From Melastoma dodecandrum (Eukaryota > Streptophyta > Magnoliopsida > Myrtales > Melastomataceae): DNA of 64,000 bases. This document shows positions 33,025-41,878 of this stretch, one piece after another. A program made the translations under genes and the position numbers. Where the stretch lies: positions 4,357,001 to 4,421,000 of the forward strand of contig JARUPY010000292.1 of NCBI GenBank assembly GCA_029817715.1, read 5' to 3'. Below the pieces are notes generated by a model. The model was not told the origin of the DNA, searched no databases, and saw only the letters and a list, made by a program, of their open reading frames with translations. How positions within the stretch are numbered: the stretch's first letter is position 1; the number at the start of each line of letters is the position of its first letter.

Positions 33025-33846
33025 GTGTTCTTCCCGCTCTCGAAGGGGATCTATTTCCTCGTCACGCCCTCGAACATCCTCATCTTCGCAAGCCTTGCCG
33101 GGTTGCTTCTCGTGGCCGCGACGCGGTTGCGGCGGACCGGGATCGGCCTCGCCCTGACGGGTACGGTCGGCCTCGCGCTCGGGGGACTGTCGCCGCTTTC
33201 GGAGTTGGCGTTGCTCCCGCTGGAACAGCGCTTTCCACCGTTCCCGGCGGACGGACCGCCGCCCACCGGTATCATCGTGCTCGGCGGCGGGATCGAGGCC
33301 GGCCTGTCCGAGGCACGGGGGCAGGTCATCGTTAATGATGCCGGTGAGCGCCCGATCTATCTCGCCGATCTGGCCCGGCGATTCCCCGGTGCGCGCCTCG
33401 TCTTCTCGGGCGGGAGCGGCTTCATCGGCGGCGGGATCGCGGAGGCCGATATCGTCAGCCGGCAGGCCGACACGATCGGTGTTCCGCGTACCCGCCTGAT
33501 TTTGGAGAACCGCTCGCGCAACACGCGCGAGAACGCCATCTTCACGGCGGCCCTCGTCCAACCGAAGCCCGGCGAGCGCTGGCTCCTCGTGACGTCGGCC
33601 TGGCACATGCCCCGGGCGGTCGGCTGCTTCCGGCAGGCGGGGTTCACGATCGACGCCTTTCCCGTGGATTTCCGGACGCGTGGCTGGGGCGACCTCAGCC
33701 GGTTCAACGGCTTCGCCTCCGATGGCCTGCTCCAGCTCGATCTCGGCGTGAAGGAGTGGATCGGCCTCGTGGCCTATCGATGGTCCGGCTACACGTCGGA
33801 CTGGCTTCCCGGGCCGGATGCACCCGCCAGCCAGGCGAGCCGATAG
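33025..33846 (+). CDS. YdcF family (DUF218) membrane protein
   Basis: A 273-residue protein with two N-terminal membrane helices (residues about 8-30 and 36-55) and a DUF218 domain: PTGIIVLGGGIEAG, GARLVFSGGSGFIGGG, ENRSRNTRENAIF and LLVTSAWHMPRAVGCFRQAG. ElyC/SanA-like family members act in cell-envelope synthesis. The start is GTG at 33025, 4 bases after the RraA-like stop. Its 3' end overlaps the opposite-strand DUF3253 gene by 58 bases. Confidence 0.85.
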   Translation: MFFPLSKGIYFLVTPSNILIFASLAGLLLVAATRLRRTGIGLALTGTVGLALGGLSPLSELALLPLEQRFPPFPADGPPPTGIIVLGGGIEAGLSEARGQVIVNDAGERPIYLADLARRFPGARLVFSGGSGFIGGGIAEADIVSRQADTIGVPRTRLILENRSRNTRENAIFTAALVQPKPGERWLLVTSAWHMPRAVGCFRQAGFTIDAFPVDFRTRGWGDLSRFNGFASDGLLQLDLGVKEWIGLVAYRWSGYTSDWLPGPDAPASQASR

Positions 33847-34091
33847 ATCCCGCGGAAATCGTCCGGATCGACGGGCTTGCCCTTGCGCAGGATCGCCACG
33901 CGCCCGGCATGGGCGAGGCGGACCGCGACCCGGCGCACGGGCTGCATCAGGGGACCCCAGCCATCCGGATGCGGGCCGCCGAGCGCCCGGGCCACCTCGG
34001 AGGGGCAGACGGTCTTGTCGGCGCCCCGCGCGCTCACGAGACCGAGCATCGCCGCCTCGATCGCGGCATCGTCGGGTTTGGATTCGGTCAC
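33789..34091 (-). CDS. DUF3253 family protein
   Basis: A 100-residue soluble protein with a winged-helix-like layout: AIEAAMLGLVSARGADKTVCPSEVARALGG then GWGPLMQPVRRVAVRLAHAGRVAILRKGKPVDP and FRGIYRLA. This matches DUF3253, small proteins predicted to bind nucleic acid. The GTG at 34091 has GAGGAG 8 bases upstream and overlaps the DUF599 stop (GTGA). Its C-terminal codons lie inside the end of the opposite YdcF gene. Confidence 0.78.
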   Translation of the reverse strand: MTESKPDDAAIEAAMLGLVSARGADKTVCPSEVARALGGPHPDGWGPLMQPVRRVAVRLAHAGRVAILRKGKPVDPDDFRGIYRLAWLAGASGPGSQSDV

Positions 34092-34849
34092 GACCACGTC
34101 TCCTCGGCAGGCAGCGGAAGCGGTCCCTCGTGGGGGCCCTCGCCGGCTTCGAGCAGCGCCGTGCGGATCTCGGAGGCGAATTGCCGCCGCCACATGATGA
34201 TCACCACCGCCGATGTCGAGACGAACAGCACGTAGGGGCTGATGAACCAGCCGAGATACGCCAGCGCGAAAAAGAAGGCCCGCTGCCCGCGCGCGAAGTG
34301 CCGCCCAGCGCTGACGTTCATGGCTGCGAGCCGCCGCACGGCCCGCAGCATCTCGGCCTCGCTCGCCCCGGATCCCTTCGGCGGGACGGCGCCGAGCAGG
34401 ATCGCCGCATAATTGAACAGCCGATAGGCCCAGGCGAACTTGAAGAAGGCGTAGACGAAGACGAGCGCCAGCCCCGCAACCTTCAATTCCCAGGTGAGGC
34501 GGGTCGCCCCCATGCCGAAGGGCAGCGTCGCGAACAGGTTCAGCACGTCGTCGCCGGAGCGGGACAGGGTGAGCACTGATCCCAGCGCGATCAGAGAGGT
34601 GGAGGCGAAGAAGGCGGTGCCGTTCTGGAGCGAAGCGTTGATCTGCGTGTCGACCACCCGGTTGTCGCGACCGATCACCTGCCGCGCCCAGTTGGACCGG
34701 TGCCCGTTCATGATCTGGCTCAGGGAGACCATCCGCCCGCGCAGCCGCCCGACCGACAACCCGTACGCCACCCAGGCGAGGATGAAGTACAGGAGCGCTC
34801 CGAGGTCCACGGGCGAGAAGGCAGTGCTGCCGACGGACAGGTCGTTCAT
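34088..34849 (-). CDS. DUF599 family membrane protein
   Basis: A 253-residue inner membrane protein with four predicted helices (residues about 15-34, 72-95, 125-145 and 195-218). DUF599 features are seen in SQIMNGHRSNWARQVIGRDNRVVDTQINASLQNGTAFFAS and the later ARGQRAFFFALAYLGWF. No function is known for the family. It is the upstream gene of a coupled pair with DUF3253. Confidence 0.85.
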   Translation of the reverse strand: MNDLSVGSTAFSPVDLGALLYFILAWVAYGLSVGRLRGRMVSLSQIMNGHRSNWARQVIGRDNRVVDTQINASLQNGTAFFASTSLIALGSVLTLSRSGDDVLNLFATLPFGMGATRLTWELKVAGLALVFVYAFFKFAWAYRLFNYAAILLGAVPPKGSGASEAEMLRAVRRLAAMNVSAGRHFARGQRAFFFALAYLGWFISPYVLFVSTSAVVIIMWRRQFASEIRTALLEAGEGPHEGPLPLPAEETWS

Positions 34850-34937
34850 GGTCTCCGGACGGCGGTTTCGCGAGGGGCCGCGGTGCCATATCAGTCCGGA
34901 GGCCGGTCCAGAACCCGTCCGACGCGCTTCGCGAACG

Positions 34938-35222
34938 TCACCCGCGCACGATCTCGAAACCCTCCGGTGGGGTGATGTCGCTGCGCTCGCGGATCTCGAC
35001 GTCGGACACGCGCGCGCCGGGCGGCCCGGACCGACAGAGGTCCGCCATCTGCCTCACGGCGTCCGGCGATCCGCTGAACTGGGCCTCGACCGAGCCGTCA
35101 TCCCGGTTGCGCACGAAGCCGCGGATCCCACGGGCGCGGGCCTCGGACTGGGTCCAGAGGCGGTAGGATACGCCCTGGACGCGGCCCCTGATGATGACCG
35201 TGACGGTCCGCGTGGCGCTCAT
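34938..35222 (-). CDS. acyP: Acylphosphatase
   Basis: A 94-residue cytoplasmic enzyme that hydrolyses carboxyl phosphates such as acetyl phosphate. The active site is intact: GRVQGVSYRLWT carries the phosphate-binding Arg21 and GFVRNRDDGSVEAQ the catalytic Asn39, and the length is typical. It starts ATGAGC at 35222 after GGGAGGGACTCGGG. It is transcribed alone, away from the DUF599 gene by 88 bases. Confidence 0.93.
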   Translation of the reverse strand: MSATRTVTVIIRGRVQGVSYRLWTQSEARARGIRGFVRNRDDGSVEAQFSGSPDAVRQMADLCRSGPPGARVSDVEIRERSDITPPEGFEIVRG

Positions 35223-35495
35223 CCCGAGTCCCTCCCCTTTCGCGTGTGATCCGAAACGTCGGTCGCGCGCGCTAGGGTGTATCGGGCATCCCGCCGCCCT
35301 GCAGCCTCGCCGCAGCAGCGACGAGGCTCAGAGGCATAAGCGACAGGTCTGCACCCCGGAGCCGGTTCGCGTTCATGCATTGGCGAGGCCGGCGGATGTG
35401 GTCGGGGCGCGTCTGCGGGGTCCCCGGCCACCGGGATCGGTCGTTCGCGAACGCCGACCCAGGGCGGCGAGCGGCCGGCGTAGCGCTATCGGGTC

Positions 35496-36344
35496 CTACT
35501 CGGCCGCCATCGGATGACGCAGGTTCGACGCCATGGACGCCGGGCGCGTCGCGCCAGTCCGGATGTGGGTGGAGTAGAGCATCAGGCCCGTGAAGGCGAT
35601 ACCGCCGACGATGTTGCCGATCAGCGTCGGGATCTCGTTCCACAGCAGGTAGTCCATCACGGTCAGGTGGCCGCCCATGAGGATCGCCGACGGGAACAGG
35701 AACATGTTCACCACCGAGTGCTCGAAGGTCATGAAGAAGAACACCGTGATCGGCATCCACATCGCGATCACCTTGCCGGGCACCGAGGTGGACAGCATCG
35801 CGCCGATGACGCCCGTGGAGACCATCCAGTTGCACAGCATGGCGCGCACGAAGAGCGTCAGCATGCCGGAGGCGCCGTACTTCTCGTAGCCGAGGGTCCG
35901 CGCCTCGCCGATGCCGGCGATCAGCTTGCCGACGGCGTTCGGCTCGGTGGCGAAGCCGAAGGTGAAGACGATCGACATCATGACCGCGGTGGTGAGCGCA
36001 CCCGCGAAATTGCCGAAGAAGACCAGCGCCCAGTTCCGCGCCACGCCCGCCACGGTGACGCCGGGCCGCTTGTCGATCAGGGCCAGCGGCGTGAGCACGC
36101 AGACCCCGGTGAACAGATCGTAGCCCAGCAGGTAGGGCATCGAGAAGCCGACCGGGAACAGCAGTGCGCCGACGAGCGGTTGGCCGGTGGTCTGGTTGAT
36201 GGTCACCGCGAAGGCGGCGGCGAGCGCCAGGATCGCGCCGGCCATGTAGGCTCGGATGAAGGTGTCCTTGGTGGCCATGAAGACCTTCGATTCACCGGCA
36301 TCGACGGCCTTCTTCACGAAATCGGCAGGCGCCAGATACGACAT
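35496..36344 (-). CDS. Formate/nitrite transporter family protein
   Basis: A 282-residue inner membrane channel of the FocA/NirC family with six helices. Family signatures are the omega-loop region (TGVCVLTPLALIDKRPG), ALVFFGNFAGALTTAV, and MWMPITVFFFMTFEHSVVNMF with the FEHSVVN motif and its pore histidine. The likely cargo is formate in a methylotroph, but nitrite cannot be excluded. The ATG at 36344 has GAGGGAG 8 bases upstream. The 273-base gap after it shows no gene. Confidence 0.92.
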   Translation of the reverse strand: MSYLAPADFVKKAVDAGESKVFMATKDTFIRAYMAGAILALAAAFAVTINQTTGQPLVGALLFPVGFSMPYLLGYDLFTGVCVLTPLALIDKRPGVTVAGVARNWALVFFGNFAGALTTAVMMSIVFTFGFATEPNAVGKLIAGIGEARTLGYEKYGASGMLTLFVRAMLCNWMVSTGVIGAMLSTSVPGKVIAMWMPITVFFFMTFEHSVVNMFLFPSAILMGGHLTVMDYLLWNEIPTLIGNIVGGIAFTGLMLYSTHIRTGATRPASMASNLRHPMAAE

Positions 36345-36488
36345 GCAAACACTCCCTCGCAGACGCACGCCAATCGCCGTTGATCGACGGACGTCCTGCG
36401 CAATCACGGATGGCTGGGCGGGCGCGGCGCTGCCGCTCGTCTTCCAGCTCGATCGTGGCAAGCATATCGCGTACCAGTTGCGGCGCCG

Positions 36489-36920
36489 TCAGGCCGGAAG
36501 ACCGCGTGACCAGCTGCCGAGCTCCCGGATGTAGGCCGGCGGCAGCTGCGCCGCGCGTGCCGCCGCGAGGACCGCGTCGAGGTATCCGGGTCGCGGGCGA
36601 CCGGGCGTCGTGGAGCAGCCGAGATAGATCAGAGCGCGGCGGACCCCGGCGGGCGTCCGGATCGGCAGGGCGGCCTTCGTGTACAGGCCGCCCGCGACGC
36701 CCTCGTAGCGGTCGAGCGCCGGGATATCGGCGCTGGCGAGTTCCCAGAGCACGCCCCAGACGATGCGCGCGGGGTGGCGCACCACCGAAGCGTAACCCTC
36801 GCGCATGATAATGAAGCGGTATCCCGGCAGATGCCCGCCGCCGATCAGCCGCGAGACCGGGCAGCGCAGGGCCATCGCGGCGGCATCCATGTTGGCGCCG
36901 TAGGCGAAATAGAGGGGCAT
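36489..36920 (-). CDS. Gamma-glutamylcyclotransferase (AIG2-like) family protein
   Basis: A 143-residue soluble protein with the fold's N-terminal nucleotide-loop-like MPLYFAYGANMD and the catalytic glutamate in DIPALDRYEGVAGGLY. Members cleave gamma-glutamyl peptides or gamma-glutamylamines to release 5-oxoproline. The specific substrate is unknown. It runs the same direction as the small genes to its right but is separated by 30 bases from the nearest one. Confidence 0.87.
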   Translation of the reverse strand: MPLYFAYGANMDAAAMALRCPVSRLIGGGHLPGYRFIIMREGYASVVRHPARIVWGVLWELASADIPALDRYEGVAGGLYTKAALPIRTPAGVRRALIYLGCSTTPGRPRPGYLDAVLAAARAAQLPPAYIRELGSWSRGLPA

Positions 36921-36950
36921 GCGGCCGAGATCAGCCGCGGCTCGGCCCTG

Positions 36951-37073
36951 TCACTTTCCCGATTTGCGCTCATCGCGCTGAATCGCCCATTCGTTCGCAC
37001 GCATCGCCGCGTAGGCAACCGCCAGGGTTACGGCCGGTATCACAAAGGTGACGAAGATCTCACCCGAACTCAT
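36951..37073 (-). CDS. Very small single-helix membrane protein
   Basis: A 40-residue protein, MSSGEIF then one hydrophobic helix (VTFVIPAVTLAVAYAAM) and a basic-acidic tail. Its ATG overlaps the stop of the upstream small gene (ATGA), which supports its being translated. Function unknown. A longer reading upstream exists but is not supported. Confidence 0.5.
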   Translation of the reverse strand: MSSGEIFVTFVIPAVTLAVAYAAMRANEWAIQRDERKSGK

Positions 37074-37300
37074 GGCCTGATGCTCCGCAGCACGCGCCTC
37101 CCGATCCAAGGTAATCCGATCGCCGCGCAAAGCCAGATCGCTACGAAGAAGGCGGTTGCCCACTGTAATGCCGGCGCGCTCGCGATCCCAAAACTCATCG
37201 CTGTGATCGGCGTCACGAAGCCAATCACCGCGAACGCCACTGCTACGTTGTTCAACGCCGTCGCCAGCAGCTTCGTCTGCTCGTTGTGAACCGCACTCAC
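37070..37300 (-). CDS. Small membrane protein downstream of pccA
   Basis: A 76-residue protein with two predicted helices (residues about 18-36 and 45-65) and a basic end (RRVLRSIRP). It starts with GTG 17 bases after the pccA stop. The ribosome binding site is weak, so reinitiation from pccA is likely. It is coupled to the 40-residue gene downstream. Not recognised. Confidence 0.5.
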   Translation of the reverse strand: MSAVHNEQTKLLATALNNVAVAFAVIGFVTPITAMSFGIASAPALQWATAFFVAIWLCAAIGLPWIGRRVLRSIRP

Positions 37301-37317
37301 GACGAACGGGATTTGGC

Positions 37318-39321
37318 TCAGGCGAATTCCAGGATCACCGCATCGACCGCGAGGCTGTCGCCCTCCTTGGCGTGGATCTTACCCACCGTGGCGTCGCGCT
37401 CGGCGCGGAGCACGTTCTCCATCTTCATCGCCTCGACCACCGCGATCGGCTCGCCGTTCTTCACCTCCTGGCCCTCAGCCACGAGGATCTGCTTCACGAG
37501 GCCCGGCATCGGGCAGAGCACCTGCTTGCCAGATCCCGCCTGCTCCTTGGCCGGCATCAGCGCGGCGAGTTCGGCTTCGCGGCGGGTATAGACCCGGGCT
37601 TCGGCGGCCGCGCCGGCATGCTGCAGGAACACGCCGTTGAGTAGGCTGCGCACCTGGATCGCCACGCGCTCGGACCCGATCGTTCCGATCCAGACCGGCT
37701 CGCCCGGGCGCCACGCGCTCGCCACCGTCAGGGACGTGCCGTCATCCTGGGTGGTCAGCAGATCCTCGCCCTCGGGCTCCACCGTCACCGGATACGCATG
37801 CCCCGCCAGGATCACCACGCGGTCCCGCTCGAAGGCGAACAGCCCCGGCGCGCGCATCTGTCCGGAGATGCCGCGCTTGCGCTGGTTGAGCTTGTGGTCG
37901 ATCGCCGCCGCGGCGGCCATCATCCGGATTGCCACCGGTCCAGCCGGTTCCGGCGCGGTGAAGCCCTGCGGGAATTCCTCGGCGATGAAGCCTGTCGAGA
38001 GGCGGCCCTCCTGCCAGCGCGGATGCGCCATCAGCGCCGACAGGAACGGGATGTTGTGGCGGATACCGTCGATCGCGAAGGCGTCGAGCGCCTCGGCCTG
38101 CGCGGCGATCGCCTCGGCGCGACTCGGCGCCCAGGTCACCAGCTTGGCGATCATCGGATCGTAGTGAATGGCGATCTCGCCGCCCTCCTCCACGCCGGTA
38201 TCGTTGCGCACGATCGCCTTGCCCTGCTGCCCCTCCTCCGGCGGACGGTAGGTGGTCAGCCGGCCGATCGAGGGCAGGAAGTTGCGGGTCGGATCCTCGG
38301 CGTAGACGCGGCTCTCCACGGCCCAGCCGTTCAGCTTCACGTCGTCCTGGGTGATCGGCAGCTTCTCGCCGGCCGCGACACGGATCATCAGCTCGACGAG
38401 ATCGAGGCCGGTGATCATCTCGGTCACCGGGTGCTCGACCTGGAGCCGGGTGTTCATCTCCAGGAAGTAGAAGGACTTGTCCTGCCCGGCCACGAACTCG
38501 ACCGTGCCGGCCGAATCGTAGTTCACCGCCTTGGCGAGGGCGACGGCCTGCTCGCCCATCTTGCGGCGGGTCTTCTTATCGAGAAGTGGCGACGGCGCCT
38601 CCTCGATGACTTTCTGATTACGACGCTGAATCGAGCACTCGCGCTCGCCGAGATACACGACGTTGCCGTGCTTATCGCCGATCAGCTGGATCTCGATGTG
38701 GCGCGGATCGGTGATGAACTTCTCGATGAAGACCCGGTCGTCGCCGAAGGAGGAGGCCGCCTCCGACTTGGCGCGGGCGAAGCCCTCCGCGACCTCGTCG
38801 GCCGAGAATGCGATGCGCATGCCCTTGCCGCCGCCGCCCGCGGACGCCTTGATCATCACGGGATAGCCGATCTCGTCGGCGATCTGCTTGGCTTGATCGG
38901 GCGATTCGATCACGCCGAGGAAGCCCGGAACGGTCGAGACTTCGGCCGCAGCGGCCGCCTTCTTCGATTCGATCTTGTCGCCCATGGCGGCGATGGCGCC
39001 GGGGTTCGGGCCGATGAACACGATGCCGGCCGCCTCGAGCGCCTTCGGAAAAGCCTCGCGCTCGGAGAGGAAGCCGTAGCCGGGATGCACCGCCTGGGCG
39101 CCGGTCTGCTTGCAGGCCTCGACGATCTTATCGATCACGAGGTAGGATTCTGCCGCTGCGGCCGGACCGATATGGACGGCCTCGTCCGCCATGGCGACGT
39201 GGACGGCGTCGCGGTCGGCATCCGAGTAGACCGCTACGGTCCTGATGCCCATCTTCCGGGCGGTCTTGATGACCCGGCAGGCGATCTCGCCCCGGTTGGC
39301 AATCAGGATCTTGTCGAACAT
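37318..39321 (-). CDS. pccA: Propionyl-CoA (acetyl/propionyl-CoA) carboxylase, biotin-containing alpha subunit
   Basis: A 667-residue protein combining biotin carboxylase (residues 1-450, with ATP-grasp loop SAGGGGKGMRIA and the MNTRLQVEHPVTE segment) and a C-terminal biotin carrier domain with the attachment lysine in EAMKMENV (Lys633). The PCC alpha subunit carboxylates propionyl-CoA to methylmalonyl-CoA, a step of the ethylmalonyl-CoA cycle used by Methylobacterium. The beta subunit gene is not adjacent here. Length and domain order match PccA and not the short AccC. Confidence 0.92.
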   Translation of the reverse strand: MFDKILIANRGEIACRVIKTARKMGIRTVAVYSDADRDAVHVAMADEAVHIGPAAAAESYLVIDKIVEACKQTGAQAVHPGYGFLSEREAFPKALEAAGIVFIGPNPGAIAAMGDKIESKKAAAAAEVSTVPGFLGVIESPDQAKQIADEIGYPVMIKASAGGGGKGMRIAFSADEVAEGFARAKSEAASSFGDDRVFIEKFITDPRHIEIQLIGDKHGNVVYLGERECSIQRRNQKVIEEAPSPLLDKKTRRKMGEQAVALAKAVNYDSAGTVEFVAGQDKSFYFLEMNTRLQVEHPVTEMITGLDLVELMIRVAAGEKLPITQDDVKLNGWAVESRVYAEDPTRNFLPSIGRLTTYRPPEEGQQGKAIVRNDTGVEEGGEIAIHYDPMIAKLVTWAPSRAEAIAAQAEALDAFAIDGIRHNIPFLSALMAHPRWQEGRLSTGFIAEEFPQGFTAPEPAGPVAIRMMAAAAAIDHKLNQRKRGISGQMRAPGLFAFERDRVVILAGHAYPVTVEPEGEDLLTTQDDGTSLTVASAWRPGEPVWIGTIGSERVAIQVRSLLNGVFLQHAGAAAEARVYTRREAELAALMPAKEQAGSGKQVLCPMPGLVKQILVAEGQEVKNGEPIAVVEAMKMENVLRAERDATVGKIHAKEGDSLAVDAVILEFA

Positions 39322-39421
39322 CGCTGGCGCACTGCTTCCGAGATCGCCGGACTGCGCACCGGCTTGACTGTCCCGATAGATCAGATGTGCGACAGACGGA
39401 AGCTACGCCTTTGTCGAAGGC

Positions 39422-39862
39422 TCAGGCGGCCAGCGCAAAGCTCATGCGGGCGGGCTGGACCGCGTCGCGGATCCGGCGGTTGGCCTCGAGGGCGAAGGCC
39501 ATCAGCGATTCGGCGCTGCCCTGGGCTTCCCGGACGATCTCCATGGCGATCCGTGCGCCCACCGCACTCGGTCCGTCGCGGCCGCTGAGCGAGGCGGCGA
39601 GCCAAGCGGCGACTTCGCGATCGATGTAGCCGGTGGGCCGGGTGCCCCACACGGCGAAGTCGACGACTGAGGCCACGAGGAAATCGGCGAAGGCGTCGGA
39701 ACCGATCACCGCGCGCTCGAGGGCGATCAGCAGGTCGGCTTCCTCGCGGGTCATCAGGCCGTCCGGGAGGACTTCGCGCTTGAGGACGAGCAGGTCCTCG
39801 TCGCTGATCATGCCAGCCGAAACCGCATGGTTGCAGAACTGTTGAACGGAAATCATGGTCAT
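39422..39862 (-). CDS. Conserved hypothetical alphaproteobacterial protein
   Basis: A 146-residue helical soluble protein that begins MISVQQFCNHAVSAGMISDEDLLVLKREVLPDG and ends NRRIRDAVQPARMSFALAA. No domain is recognised. It starts after a strong GGGGAGG ribosome binding site at ATG 39862. It lies 100 bases from the pccA start on the same strand, but the gap suggests a separate unit. Confidence 0.7.
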   Translation of the reverse strand: MTMISVQQFCNHAVSAGMISDEDLLVLKREVLPDGLMTREEADLLIALERAVIGSDAFADFLVASVVDFAVWGTRPTGYIDREVAAWLAASLSGRDGPSAVGARIAMEIVREAQGSAESLMAFALEANRRIRDAVQPARMSFALAA

Positions 39863-40024
39863 GGTCGCCTGCCTCCCCGACCTTTGCTGCGGTCGGCGCT
39901 AGTCCCTGTGTGTTTTCAACTTACGGGACGGCTTCCCTGCCAGAGGTTAATGGCCAGATCTGAACGGAAGTTCAGGTAAACACCCTCCGACGAAGCAGGC
40001 TTATTGGGACGTTGACCGGTTGCG

Positions 40025-40603
40025 TTACCGGACGATGACCGTCGCGCCGACGGGCACGCGATTGTAGAGGTCCACCACGTCGATGTTGCGCATGCGGATG
40101 CAGCCCGACGAGACCGCCTGCCCGATCTTCTCAGGCTCGTTGGTGCCGTGGATCCGGTAGAGCGTGTCCTTGCCGTGATCCGACAGATAGAGGGCGCGGG
40201 CGCCGAGCGGGTTCATCGGACCACCCTGCATGGCGTGGACATGCGGCCAGCGCTGGATCATCTCGGCCGGCGGGTTCCAGGCCGGCCATTCGGCCTTGCG
40301 GTCGACCCGGGCGGTGCCGGTCCAGCCATAGGCCTCGTCGCCGACCGACACGCCGTAGCGGATCGCCTTGCCCTCCGGCAGGACGAGGTAGAGCTGACGC
40401 TCCTTGGTCTCGACCACGATGGTGCCGGGCGGCTCATGGGTCGGATCGTTCATCTCGTAGCGGGCGAAATGCGGATCGAACTCCGCGTCCGGAACCAGCG
40501 CCATGAACTCGGCGTCGCGCGCCGAGAGCGCAGGATCGGGCACGCCCTTGAAGGTGCAGCCCGCCAGACACAGGATGCTGGCGAGCGCCGGAATGATGCG
40601 CAT
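40025..40603 (-). CDS. L,D-transpeptidase (YkuD) lipoprotein
   Basis: A 192-residue exported lipoprotein with lipobox CLAGC (Cys16). The YkuD domain spans roughly residues 63-190, with GTIVVETKERQLYLVLPEG and the catalytic block HGTNEPEKIGQAVSSGCIRMRN holding the nucleophile Cys. It should make 3-3 cross-links in peptidoglycan or attach outer membrane proteins to it. The start at ATG 40603 follows GGGGGTGAG. Longer readings upstream lose the lipobox at the N-terminus. Confidence 0.9.
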   Translation of the reverse strand: MRIIPALASILCLAGCTFKGVPDPALSARDAEFMALVPDAEFDPHFARYEMNDPTHEPPGTIVVETKERQLYLVLPEGKAIRYGVSVGDEAYGWTGTARVDRKAEWPAWNPPAEMIQRWPHVHAMQGGPMNPLGARALYLSDHGKDTLYRIHGTNEPEKIGQAVSSGCIRMRNIDVVDLYNRVPVGATVIVR

Positions 40604-40785
40604 GATCTCACCCCCGGTTGCCGCTCTGGAGTCTGAACGGCCCGAAACGGCGAGCCTGTCCAACGAAAGAATCAGGCGAGCATAGGGGTCGGGGGCACCC
40701 CGCCGTAGTCCGCGCGTCGCGCCCATGGCACAGTGCCGGCTCCTGTTGCAGGCACGCGACAGGACCACAGCCGGGAGCGACCGTC

Positions 40786-41715
40786 GTGACCACACTGTAC
40801 GTGAGCCATCCCGCCAGCTTCGATCACCTCGTGCCGGAGGGCCACCCGGAGCGGCCGGCCCGGATGCGCGCGGTCGAGCGCGCGTTGGAAGACGAGCGCT
40901 TCGCCGGCCTCGTACGCGCGTCCGCGCCGCGGGCGGAGATCGAGACCGCCGCCCTGGCTCACCCCCGTTCGTATGTCGATGCCCTCGCGGCCGCGGTACC
41001 GCAGGACGGGATGGTCGCGATCGACTCCGACACCATCCTGTCGCCCGGCAGCCTGGAGGCGACCCTGCGGGCGATCGGCGGGGCGACGCATGCCCTGGAT
41101 GCCGTCGTGGCGGGCGAATGCCGCAACGCCTTCGTAGCCATGCGGCCGCCCGGCCATCACGCGGAGCGGACCCGGTCGATGGGGTTCTGCCTGTTCAACC
41201 ACGCGGCGATCGCGGCCCGCTACGCCCAGACCAAGCACGGCGCCGGGCGCGTGGCGCTCGTCGATTGGGATGTCCATCACGGCAACGGCAGCCAGGACAT
41301 CTTCTGGGACGACGGATCCGTCCTGTACTGCTCCACCCACCAGATGCCGCTCTATCCCGGCACCGGGGCCGCGTCCGAGCGGGGCGACAAGGACACGATC
41401 GTCAACGTGCCCCTGCAGCCGAACGACGACGGCGAAGTCTTTCGCGAGGCGTTCGAGGCCGGCATCCTGTCGCGCTTGGAAGCGTTTCGACCGGACTTGA
41501 TCGTGATCTCGGCCGGATTCGATGCGCATCGGCTGGACCCGCTGGCGAATCTCCGACTCGAAGCCGAGGATTTCGCCTGGGCGACGCGCCGATTGATGGA
41601 CTTGGCGGAACGCTGCGCGGGCGGGCGCATCGTCTCGGTCCTCGAAGGCGGCTACAGCCTCGAAGGTCTCGCCAAGTCGACGGCTGCGCATGTCGACGCT
41701 CTGATGGGGCGCTGA
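40786..41715 (+). CDS. Histone deacetylase-like amidohydrolase
   Basis: A 309-residue class II HDAC-like enzyme. The zinc and charge-relay residues are intact in RPPGHHAERTRSMGFC, ALVDWDVHHGNGSQ and LIVISAGFDAHRLDP. Bacterial members deacetylate acetylpolyamines or other acetylated amides, the substrate here being unknown. The GTG start at 40786 has GGGAG 8 bases upstream. It is divergent from the L,D-transpeptidase gene. Confidence 0.92.
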   Translation: MTTLYVSHPASFDHLVPEGHPERPARMRAVERALEDERFAGLVRASAPRAEIETAALAHPRSYVDALAAAVPQDGMVAIDSDTILSPGSLEATLRAIGGATHALDAVVAGECRNAFVAMRPPGHHAERTRSMGFCLFNHAAIAARYAQTKHGAGRVALVDWDVHHGNGSQDIFWDDGSVLYCSTHQMPLYPGTGAASERGDKDTIVNVPLQPNDDGEVFREAFEAGILSRLEAFRPDLIVISAGFDAHRLDPLANLRLEAEDFAWATRRLMDLAERCAGGRIVSVLEGGYSLEGLAKSTAAHVDALMGR

Positions 41716-41878
41716 GGGCTCGCGGACGCCGGCTCGCCTTGCGCGTCTCGCGGCTCAATCGATAAGGTCCGCGTCCGCAGCACGGCGTCGTGCGGGGATC
41801 GCGGCGCGGCGCCCGGCTGCGCTCGGACGTGGCGCCGATATCAAGAGCTTCCGCGGAGATTGGCCTGGGAACACGCCG

